This document shows, piece by piece, positions 41,026 to 48,431 of a DNA stretch of 64,000 bases (its first letter is position 1; each line of letters opens with the position of its first letter). This DNA comes from Janthinobacterium lividum. Its GTDB lineage: Bacteria; Pseudomonadota; Gammaproteobacteria; Burkholderiales; Burkholderiaceae_D. Below the pieces are notes generated by a model. It saw only the letters and a list, made by a program, of their open reading frames with translations. It was not told the DNA's origin and ran no database searches. The stretch is taken from the NCBI RefSeq assembly GCF_011601275.1, contig NZ_JAAOLY010000001.1, positions 124,001 through 188,000 on the forward strand, given 5' to 3'. Made by a program: the position numbers and the translations under genes.

Positions 41026-41117
41026 GTAGGTCGCCTTAGCGCAAGCGCGTAAGCCGACACCACCAATAACGCCAGCAAGGTGTCGGATTACGCGGCTTCG
41101 CCGCTAATCCGACCTAC
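41026..41117. repeat. Palindromic repeat pair overlapping the antiporter stop codon
   Basis: Two inverted copies of a short palindromic unit of form GTAGGTCG-x-x-TTAGCG...GCGTAA-x-CCGACA: the left arm starts GTAGGTCGCCTTAGCG (41026) and the right arm ends GCCGCTAATCCGACCTAC (41117), with a 17-base spacer. The same unit recurs at 56751-56835. Resembles REP/BIME-type intergenic repeats. The right arm supplies the last codons and TAG stop of the antiporter gene. Confidence 0.8.
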
Positions 41118-42918
41118 CGTTTTCCGCTCCCGCCGCCGCAAACGCCGCCGCATCGCTCTCGAACATGTCTTCCAGCTCTTCGCGCGCCTGGCGCGTGAGG
41201 GACATGACTTTTTGCTGGTCCTGGAAGTGCGGCGCCACTTCCAGCAAGGTCTTGAGGTTATGCCGGCCAAAGATGCCGGCCGCGCGCTGCGCCCGCTCCG
41301 CGCTGAAGCCCACCTGCTGCAAGGTCTGTTCGCCCAGCAGCAGGGCCGCGGCAAACGTCTCGCGCTCGATCAGGGTCACGCCGCGCTTCATCAATTCATA
41401 GTAATGCGTGACGTTGCGCGCGCGCGCCAAAATCGTCAGTTCGGGCAGGCGCAGGCGCACGGCGTCGACCAGGGCCAGGCTGTCGTCCACGTTGTCGATG
41501 GCGATCACCAGCGCCCTGGCTTTTTCGATACCGGCCGCCACCAATAAATCCACGCGCGTGGCGTCGCCATAAAACACTTTGAAGCCGAACTTGCGCAGCA
41601 GGTCGATCTGGTCCGGATCGTGGTCGAGCACCGTCACGCCGATCTTGTTGGCCGCCAGCAGGCGGCCGATGATCTGGCCGAAGCGCCCAAAGCCGGCGAT
41701 GACGATGGGGTTGTCCTGCGCCTCGATATGGTCGTCGGGACGGCGCTTCTTTTCGCCTTGCAGGCGCGGCGCGATGAATTTGTCATGCGCCAGCAGCAGC
41801 AAGGGCGTGGCCACCATCGACAGGGTCACCACCACGACCAGCAGCGCGGCCGTCTCCGGCGCAAACACGTGCGCGGCCTCGGCGGCGGCAAACACGACGA
41901 AGGCGAATTCGCCGCCCTGCGACAGCAGCAGCGCAAAAAACAGCTGCTGGCCGCGGGGAATGTCGACGAACTTCGACAGCAGGTACAGCAAGGCGATCTT
42001 GACCACCAGCAGCCCCGCCACCAGGGCCAGGATCAGCAAGGGCTGGGCGCGCAGCACGCCGAAATCGACGGACATGCCCACGGCAATGAAGAACAGGCCC
42101 AATAACAGGCCCTTGAACGGCTCCAGATCGCTGATCAGCTCATGCCGGTATTCTGAATCGGCCAGCAGCACGCCCGCCATGAAAGTGCCCAGCGCCATCG
42201 ACAGGCCCACCGATTCCATCAGCACGCAGATGGCGATCACCAGCAGCAGGGCAAAGGCCGTGAAGATTTCGCGCAAATCCGTCCGGGCGATGAAGCGCAG
42301 GATGGGGTTGACGAGGAAGCGCCCGCCGATCACCAGCGCCGCCAGCACGGCGGCCAGCTTGGCCACGCGCAGCCAGCCCGGTTCACCGCTATGGGTGACG
42401 AGGCCGCCCAGCAGCGGCACCAGCGCGATCATGGGAATGGCGGCGATATCCTGGAACAGCAAAATCGAAAAGCCGGCGGAACCGGCCGGCGTGCTCATCA
42501 ATTTTCGTTCACCCAGGGTGGCCAGCACGATGGCCGTCGACGACAGCGACAGCCCCAACGCCCCGACCAGCGCCGTGCGCCAGTCCACGCCGAAGGCCAT
42601 GGCCACGGCGCACAGTCCCGCGCTGACGACACCCACCTGCGCCCCGCCCCAGCCGAAGATCGGCCGGCGCAGCAGCCACAATCGCTTCGGTTCGAGCTCC
42701 AGGCCGATCAGGAACAGCAGCAGCACCACGCCGAATTCGGAAAAGCTGAGGATCACCTCGACATTCTTGATCAGGCCCAGGCCCCACGGTCCGATGACGA
42801 CGCCGGCCACCAGGTAGCCCAGCACGGCGCCCATGCCCAGGCGCTTGGCCAGCGGCACCATGATGATGGCGGCGACCAGGTAAAACAGTATGTTGATGAG
42901 AAAGCTGTGGTGTTCCAT
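41104..42918 (-). CDS. Kef-type cation:proton antiporter (CPA2) with TrkA-N domain
   Basis: 604 residues from the ATG at 42918 (GGA six bases upstream). About 12 membrane helices (about 5-380), with GYLVAGVVIGPWGLGL and LLFLIGLELEPKRLW as in KefB/KefC. A TrkA-N nucleotide-binding domain follows about 405-520 (IVIAGFGRFGQIIGRLL). KefB/C efflux K+ in exchange for H+ and are gated by glutathione adducts and NAD(H). The protein ends within the palindromic repeat at 41026-41117, its last residues (GRSD) coming from the repeat, so the C-terminus has been replaced or shortened there. Confidence 0.92.
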   Translation of the reverse strand: MEHHSFLINILFYLVAAIIMVPLAKRLGMGAVLGYLVAGVVIGPWGLGLIKNVEVILSFSEFGVVLLLFLIGLELEPKRLWLLRRPIFGWGGAQVGVVSAGLCAVAMAFGVDWRTALVGALGLSLSSTAIVLATLGERKLMSTPAGSAGFSILLFQDIAAIPMIALVPLLGGLVTHSGEPGWLRVAKLAAVLAALVIGGRFLVNPILRFIARTDLREIFTAFALLLVIAICVLMESVGLSMALGTFMAGVLLADSEYRHELISDLEPFKGLLLGLFFIAVGMSVDFGVLRAQPLLILALVAGLLVVKIALLYLLSKFVDIPRGQQLFFALLLSQGGEFAFVVFAAAEAAHVFAPETAALLVVVVTLSMVATPLLLLAHDKFIAPRLQGEKKRRPDDHIEAQDNPIVIAGFGRFGQIIGRLLAANKIGVTVLDHDPDQIDLLRKFGFKVFYGDATRVDLLVAAGIEKARALVIAIDNVDDSLALVDAVRLRLPELTILARARNVTHYYELMKRGVTLIERETFAAALLLGEQTLQQVGFSAERAQRAAGIFGRHNLKTLLEVAPHFQDQQKVMSLTRQAREELEDMFESDAAAFAAAGAENGRSD

Positions 42919-42980
42919 GCGGATTCCGGAAAAACGTGATTGGAATCGCAATCATGCCTGAAGTGGCGCGCCAGCGGGGA

Positions 42981-43556
42981 TCAGGGCTGCGGAGAGTCGA
43001 TGCGCGCACGTATCTCGTCGACATTTACGCGTTTGAGGTAGCTTTCGATATTTTTCCACACGGCGTGATAGCCGTAACCGCCATTTTTCAGTTCGTCGAT
43101 CGCCTTCTCGCGCGGCCAGCCCTGGTACAGCATGCGGTACATGGCGGCCATCATGCCCGTGCGGTCGGCGCCGTGCAGGCAATGCAGCAGCACGGGGCCC
43201 TGCTGCTCTGCCGCGCGGATGCTGCGCATGGTCTCGATCACGTGCTTGTCGCGGATGGCCCAGGTATTGATGGGAATGCGCACGGCGCGGATGCCGCTGC
43301 CTTCGAGCACCTGCGTATCGGAGTGGAAGGAGCGCAGGCTGATCACCGTCTTCACGCCCAGCGCCTGCAACTGGGCCACGTCGCTGCTATCGAGCCTGGC
43401 GCTGCGGTACAGGACGGGCGTGACCTGGTGCAGATTCGACACCTGCGGCAGCGGCGTGGCCCACTCGGCATTGCGCTGCGGCGGCAGGGGCGCCTGCGCG
43501 CCGGCGGAACCGGCCGCCAGGGCCAGGGACAACAGCAGGAGATGCGGCAAGGTCAT
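42981..43556 (-). CDS. Exported dual-specificity-type phosphatase
   Basis: 191 residues with a signal peptide (MTLPHLLLLSLALAAGSAGA). The cysteine phosphatase signature HCLHGADRTG is at 125-134 (nucleophile C126, arginine R132); the general acid may lie near NTWAIRDK. The DRTG form resembles lipid and protein dual-specificity phosphatases. The export signal places it in the periplasm. Overlaps the stop of the membrane protein gene (43553) and is third in a tight operon after a diacylglycerol glycosyltransferase-like gene, so a lipid phosphate substrate is an attractive inference, not shown. Confidence 0.85.
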   Translation of the reverse strand: MTLPHLLLLSLALAAGSAGAQAPLPPQRNAEWATPLPQVSNLHQVTPVLYRSARLDSSDVAQLQALGVKTVISLRSFHSDTQVLEGSGIRAVRIPINTWAIRDKHVIETMRSIRAAEQQGPVLLHCLHGADRTGMMAAMYRMLYQGWPREKAIDELKNGGYGYHAVWKNIESYLKRVNVDEIRARIDSPQP

Positions 43557-44035
43557 GATTTCCTCTTGTATGAAAACCACAGCAGTACGCCGGCCAGCAG
43601 CAGCGACACCCAGTAGTCGGTCGGCGCCCACCACAGCCAGTGCTTGTGCCAGGCGATGTGGGCCGGATTGAAGTGCGCCACGCCATAGGCGGGATTGAGC
43701 ACAAACCACAGATAATCCTCGATGATCCAGAACAGCATGATGCAGCCGATGGCGCGGCACTCGAGGCGCAGCGACCATTGCGCCTGGAAGATCATGGGGA
43801 AATGGAAAAACAAGGCGATGAAGGGAAAGACCCAGGCATGGTAGCCCGTCATCGGCCGCCCGCCCCAGAAGATATCGAGCAGCCAATGGCTTTCGATACG
43901 CCAGGTGGGCAGGTTCGCGGCCCAGCCGGCCGCGCCTTCGATCTGAATTTCCACCTGCGCGAAAAATAATCCCAGCAGCGCCACCCAGGCCAGGGTCAGG
44001 GCGATCTGCCAGGGTTTTGCCACGGCGCCCGTCAA
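43553..44035 (-). CDS. Integral membrane protein of unknown function
   Basis: 160 residues with about four hydrophobic helices (IALTLAWVALLGLFFA, YHAWVFPFIALFFHFPMIF, AIGCIMLFWIIEDYLWFVL, YWVSLLLAGVLLWF). Aromatic and histidine-rich loops (NPAHIAWHKHWLWWAPTDYW) are notable. I do not recognise the family. The start is either TTG at 44035, overlapping the upstream TGA as TTGA with AGGTG before it, or GTG at 44023; the former is favoured by coupling. Overlaps both neighbours, so it belongs to the glycosyltransferase-phosphatase operon. Confidence 0.7.
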   Translation of the reverse strand: MTGAVAKPWQIALTLAWVALLGLFFAQVEIQIEGAAGWAANLPTWRIESHWLLDIFWGGRPMTGYHAWVFPFIALFFHFPMIFQAQWSLRLECRAIGCIMLFWIIEDYLWFVLNPAYGVAHFNPAHIAWHKHWLWWAPTDYWVSLLLAGVLLWFSYKRKS

Positions 44036-45165
44036 GCCAGCACCTGCGCCAGTACATCCAGAGCGGCGCGCGGACGCCCCAGGGCCAGCGCCTTTGCGCG
44101 CATGGCTTGCAACTGCTCGGGATGATCGAGCAACAGGCGCACGCGGTATTCCAGGGTGACGGCGTCGAATGCCTTCAGGGCCACGCCCTGCTCCAGCAGA
44201 TAGTCGGCATTGCGCTCTTCCTGGCCGGGAATCGGCGAGTTGACGATCATGGGCAAGCCCAGGGCCAGGCATTCGGACGTGGTCAGGCCACCGGGCTTGG
44301 TGATCACCAGGTCGGCGCACGCCATCAGGCGCTCGACTTCGCTGGTAAAGCCTTGTGCCAGCAGGCGGCCCGGATACTGGCGGGCCAGCGCCTGCAGCGC
44401 CGCCAGCGCGGCGGCGTTTTTCCCCGCCAGCACAATCAGCTGGAAGTCGCCCGGCAACGCCAGCAGTCGCGCGGCCACGGTTTCAAGGCTGCCCAGGCCC
44501 GCCCCGCCGCCCATCAGCAAAATCGTCGTGCGCCGCGGGTCGAGGCCAAACGCCTGCGCGCACGACACGCGCCCGGGCGCCTGCGCAAACGCGGGCATGA
44601 TGGGAATGCCCGTCACGTGGATACGCTCGGCAGGGATGCCTTCATGGCGCATGCGGAACGCCACTTCGTCGGTGGCGGCGAAATAACCTTCCATCTGCTC
44701 GTGCACCCACATGCGGTGCAAATCGAAATCCGTGACCTGCACCCACACGGGGCAAGCCAGCTGGTGCTGGCGCAGTGCGCGCGACAGCAGTTCGGCCGGC
44801 AGGAAATGCGTGCAGATGATGGCGTCGGGCTGGAAGGCGGCGATCTGCGTCATCAGCGCGCGCGTGTTGAGGCGCTCGACGGCGCGGCGCAAGCGCTGCA
44901 TCGAGCTGTCGCGCGGCGCGTCGTGGGTGGCGTGATACAGATAGCCCCACAGCGCGGGCGCCTTGTTGACCAGCTTGATATAAAAATCCGTGTACAGCTT
45001 GCGGAAGGCGGGCGTGACGAAATCCATCACGTCCAGATGCAGGGCCAGCGCCGCAGGGCCGCCACCGCCACCACCATCGCGCGCCGCATGCGCCTCGATG
45101 GCTTGCGCCGCGCGCATGTGGCCGGCGCCGGCCGAGACGCTGAGGAGAAGAATTTTTTTTGTCAT
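44032..45165 (-). CDS. MGDG synthase/MurG-like glycosyltransferase
   Basis: 377 residues from the ATG at 45165. The N-terminus KILLLSVSAGAGHMRAAQAI and the segment TDFYIKLVNKAPALWGYLYH are hallmarks of the monogalactosyldiacylglycerol synthase family. The C-terminal domain follows with LLMGGGAGLGSLETVA, KPGGLTTSECLALGLPMIV and NSPIPGQEERNADYLL, which form the UDP-sugar site. Such GT-B enzymes transfer glucose or galactose to diacylglycerol at the inner face of the membrane. A run of six glycines (about residues 33-38) is unusual. Its operon partners are a membrane protein and an exported phosphatase. Confidence 0.88.
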   Translation of the reverse strand: MTKKILLLSVSAGAGHMRAAQAIEAHAARDGGGGGGPAALALHLDVMDFVTPAFRKLYTDFYIKLVNKAPALWGYLYHATHDAPRDSSMQRLRRAVERLNTRALMTQIAAFQPDAIICTHFLPAELLSRALRQHQLACPVWVQVTDFDLHRMWVHEQMEGYFAATDEVAFRMRHEGIPAERIHVTGIPIMPAFAQAPGRVSCAQAFGLDPRRTTILLMGGGAGLGSLETVAARLLALPGDFQLIVLAGKNAAALAALQALARQYPGRLLAQGFTSEVERLMACADLVITKPGGLTTSECLALGLPMIVNSPIPGQEERNADYLLEQGVALKAFDAVTLEYRVRLLLDHPEQLQAMRAKALALGRPRAALDVLAQVLA

Positions 45166-45276
45166 GGAAAACCGATGCGTGGAACGGGTTGGCGCGGACG
45201 CGGAAAATTTATTGGCAGGATAACATTGCCGCAAGCTTTACGGCTTGATCTGGCCATGCGCGCGTGCAGGTCGGCG

Positions 45277-46422
45277 CTAGCCAATCACGGGGATGGGCAA
45301 GGCCGACACTTTCCAGCTGCCTTTGAGCTTGCGCTCGATCAAGGCAGGCAAGGCGCTGGCGCCGGGCGCGCCTTTCTGCGTGTACGCCACCGGCACCAGC
45401 AGATAAATGGCGACCTTGTCATCGTCGGCAATGTCGTCTTCCTCCGGCTCGGGATTCCAGCGCTTGTCGATGGCCAGCAGCGCATCGACGCCGTCCGGCC
45501 ACGCCAGGTCCGCCAGGTGCGGATCGTCGCGCCGCAGCAACTCGCCCGCCGCCAGGCTGGCCTGGTCGAGCGTGCGCCGTCCCAGGCGCGCCAGCAGCGC
45601 CACGGGAAAGCGCCACGGGCTGTGCTCGGCGAAGCCGTTGACGGTCAGCGGCCAGCGGGCCGGCAGGCAGATGGCCAGCTCCGTCATCGGCGATTGCTGG
45701 AACAGGCCGGTGCTAAACAACAGCTTGAAATCACGCTTGCCGCCAATGCAGCTGATCCCCAGCGAAAAGCGCGCGTCGCCGCTGTCCGGGCTGAACACGG
45801 ACGGCAGCACCCAGCCGGCGCTGTTGTGCATGAAGGTGCGGATAGCTTCCTGCGGCGACGCGGCGGCCTGCTGCGGCACGTCGAGTATGCTGACGCCGCC
45901 GGCGGCAGAGAGCAATCGGGCGATCGCGGGAAAGCCCCAGCCGGTGGCGATATCGACCGGCGCCTGGTTCCAGCGTGTATGCAGGCGATTCGGATTGGCG
46001 CCCCGCTGCAGCAGCAATGCGACCACGTCCTCGTGGCCGCCAACACAGGCGCTGTCCAGCGGCGACAGTATATTGTCCGGCAAGCCATCGACGGCAGCGC
46101 CCTGCTCGAGCAGCCAGCGGCAGGTATCGAGGCGGCCATGGCTTGCCGCCGCATCCAGCGGCGTAAGGTTGCGGTAACCGGGCAAGGGCAGGTCGACGTC
46201 CATGCCCAGCGACACGAGCAATGCGCAGACCTCGCGGCTGCCGCCGGCCGCGGCCAGATGCAGCAGCGATTCGCCGTCATCCATGTTGTAGCGGCGCAAG
46301 GTCAACAGCAGCGGCGTGGCTTCGAGCAGGCTGCGCACCTGCTCCACCTGATTCTCGCCGACGGCGTCGCAGAGGCGAAAAAACGCCTCGCGGTGCTGGT
46401 TGTAGAGTGTCTTGTTGACCAT
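45277..46422 (-). CDS. Ankyrin-repeat protein with C-terminal suppressor-of-fused-like domain
   Basis: 381 residues, no signal peptide. Residues about 10-180 hold four or five ankyrin repeats (GESLLHLAAAGGSREVCALLVSLG, LTPLDAAASHGRLDTCRWLLEQGA, LSPLDSACVGGHEDVVALLLQRGA). From about 190 the sequence, with MTELAICLPARWPLT and WRFPVALLARLGR, resembles the SUFU domain. In bacteria SUFU proteins often serve as immunity proteins in polymorphic toxin systems, and ankyrin proteins also occur there. No toxin gene is visible next to it, so a role as orphan immunity or general binding protein is inference. Confidence 0.78.
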   Translation of the reverse strand: MVNKTLYNQHREAFFRLCDAVGENQVEQVRSLLEATPLLLTLRRYNMDDGESLLHLAAAGGSREVCALLVSLGMDVDLPLPGYRNLTPLDAAASHGRLDTCRWLLEQGAAVDGLPDNILSPLDSACVGGHEDVVALLLQRGANPNRLHTRWNQAPVDIATGWGFPAIARLLSAAGGVSILDVPQQAAASPQEAIRTFMHNSAGWVLPSVFSPDSGDARFSLGISCIGGKRDFKLLFSTGLFQQSPMTELAICLPARWPLTVNGFAEHSPWRFPVALLARLGRRTLDQASLAAGELLRRDDPHLADLAWPDGVDALLAIDKRWNPEPEEDDIADDDKVAIYLLVPVAYTQKGAPGASALPALIERKLKGSWKVSALPIPVIG

Positions 46423-46483
46423 GCATCTTCTCTGCTCGTGGTGGCGGCGCCATCATCGAGCGGAGAATAGCATTTTCTTTCGA

Positions 46484-48304
46484 TTAATCTGCGCGATTTG
46501 ACAACTTCGGTGTGCGCGCAGGCGGCGATGCCAGGCCGGCCGGCGCGGCATCCGTGCGCAGCACCGGATACAGGTTCAGGCGCTCATCCCAGGAGGCGTG
46601 GCGGCGGGCGAAGAATTCCAGGCGCGCGGCCGGGTTCCTAGCAAACGCGGGGTCGTCAGCCAGCTTCTGGTGGAACTGCGCCGCCAGCGCCGGGTCGGCC
46701 GCCAGCTGCGCGCGCGCCACGTCTTCGGCCACGTATTCTTCCATGTATTCCTTGCGCTCGAAGGCCGTATTGAAACTGCCCCAGGCCAGCAGGGAATCGG
46801 GCGCACGCGGCTCGAGCAGGGCCACGACCAGACGCGCCTTGGCCTGGTTGACGGGCACGTACAGCGCGCCCGCACCGACCACGCGCTCCTCTTTCTGCCA
46901 CTCGCCCTGCACGGCCGCCGTCTGGCGTCCCTCGAACGACTGCGCCCCGAATTTGACGGCCGTGGCGCGGAAGGTTTCGACCGGCAGCCTGCCCGGCGCG
47001 CCAGCGAGCACCTGGTAGGACACGCCATGCTGGCGCAGCTTGGCCGCCACCATCTGCGCCTGCGCGGCGGGCACCAGGTAGCCGGCCTTGGGCGCGGCCT
47101 GCTGCAGGTCCGGCACGATCTCGTCGCGCAGGGGCACGTTCCAGATCTGCGGCGTGGTTTCGTCGTAGCGCGTCATCAGCGCGCCCGACACTTCGGACGG
47201 CGTGCGCGTGTAGGCGTAGCCGCGAAACGCGATCATGCGGCTCTTGTCCGTGGTTTTATACGTGAGCGGCAAGGTCGTGCCGGCCAGCTGCGCGGCGCGC
47301 GCGTCCGCCTCGAGCGCCGTTTGCCGCCACTGCGCGCCATGCTGCGCCACTTGCGACAGCAGCGAGACGATGGTGTTGCGCGTGATACGCACGCGGGTCG
47401 GATAGTCTTTCCACGAATGGGTTTCCACCAGCATGCCGAAGCGGTTGCGCAGCTGGAAATAGCCATGCGAGAAGCGCGGATTCGGCGCCGAATCGACAAA
47501 GCCCGATTGCGGATTGTCGTTCTCGGCAAACGAAATATAGAACGGTTTCGGGTCCGAACCCTGCTTGGCCAGGTCGGCCAGGACATTATCGCGCAAGGCC
47601 GCTCCGGCCACGCGCAGGGCCGCATCGCCCGCATGCACGGGTTCGACCTGGATCGAGATATCGGGTTCGAACTGGGCGCCATCGGTGACGTGCAGGTCGA
47701 CATAGGCCAGCGGATCCCAGGCGTTCACCAGCGCCAGCATGTGCTGCATCTCGGGCGTATCGGCCTTCATGTATTCGCGGTTCAGATTGTAATTTTGCGC
47801 CGTACTGCGCCAGCCCATTTCCACGGGACCGCGCTGGTTCGGGCGGTTCCACTGGCCAAAGCGCTCGTGACCGTCAACGTTAAACACGGGCACGAAGAGC
47901 AGCACCTGCTTGTCGAGCGCGCCCGCTGCCGCCTTGCCTTCCAGGACTTCGCGCAGCGCCAGGAAGCCCGCATCCTTGCCATCGATTTCACCCGCATGGA
48001 TGCCGCCTTGCACCAGCAGCACGGGCAGCTTGCGGCGCGCCGCTTCGGCCGGCGTCAGGGCGCCCGTGTTGGACACGGCCAGCGCCAGCATGGGACGGTT
48101 TTCCGGCGTGCGGCCAAATTCCACGCAGCGCACCTGCTTCGGATAGCGCGCCTGGAACTGGCGGCACAGGGCTTCCACTTCCGCGTAGCGGCCCGTGGTC
48201 AAAAACCCCGAGCGCTCGGCCACCGTCGTCAGGGTGGGAGCGGCATGTACAGGGGCAGAAAACAGGGACAACAAGGCGGCGGACAGCAGGGCGTGGCGTA
48301 GCAT
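46484..48304 (-). CDS. Secreted M14 family zinc carboxypeptidase
   Basis: 606 residues with a signal peptide (MLRHALLSAALLSLFSAPVHA). The M14 zinc ligands are H103 and E106 in GGIHAGEIDGKD, with a later histidine in YVDLHVTDGAQ; arginine and substrate-binding segments such as QNYNLNREYMKAD follow. Probably acts in the periplasm on peptides. The C-terminal 200 residues are an extension outside the core M14 fold. Confidence 0.9.
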   Translation of the reverse strand: MLRHALLSAALLSLFSAPVHAAPTLTTVAERSGFLTTGRYAEVEALCRQFQARYPKQVRCVEFGRTPENRPMLALAVSNTGALTPAEAARRKLPVLLVQGGIHAGEIDGKDAGFLALREVLEGKAAAGALDKQVLLFVPVFNVDGHERFGQWNRPNQRGPVEMGWRSTAQNYNLNREYMKADTPEMQHMLALVNAWDPLAYVDLHVTDGAQFEPDISIQVEPVHAGDAALRVAGAALRDNVLADLAKQGSDPKPFYISFAENDNPQSGFVDSAPNPRFSHGYFQLRNRFGMLVETHSWKDYPTRVRITRNTIVSLLSQVAQHGAQWRQTALEADARAAQLAGTTLPLTYKTTDKSRMIAFRGYAYTRTPSEVSGALMTRYDETTPQIWNVPLRDEIVPDLQQAAPKAGYLVPAAQAQMVAAKLRQHGVSYQVLAGAPGRLPVETFRATAVKFGAQSFEGRQTAAVQGEWQKEERVVGAGALYVPVNQAKARLVVALLEPRAPDSLLAWGSFNTAFERKEYMEEYVAEDVARAQLAADPALAAQFHQKLADDPAFARNPAARLEFFARRHASWDERLNLYPVLRTDAAPAGLASPPARTPKLSNRAD

Positions 48305-48375
48305 GGGTCAAACTCCATCGAGAGAGAACAAGCGGGCAATTATAGGGGTGGTGGCGCGTGTAAAACTGCGCCGGA

Positions 48376-48411
48376 AAATAAAAAAGCCGGAACAGCGTCT
48401 GCTGCTCCGGC
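48376..48411 (-). terminator. Intrinsic terminator after the TonB-dependent receptor
   Basis: On the minus strand GCCGGAGCAGC-AGAC-GCTGTTCCGGC (one G-U pair) followed by TTTTTTATTTT, about 20 bases past the receptor stop. Confidence 0.9.
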
Positions 48412-48431
48412 CTTGCTCTGGCAAGCGTGAA

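Noticed and set aside
44997-45175. Run of glycine codons in the glycosyltransferase as a possible slippage tract
   Set aside because: The codons are mixed GGT/GGC, so it is not a homopolymer and the frame is intact.
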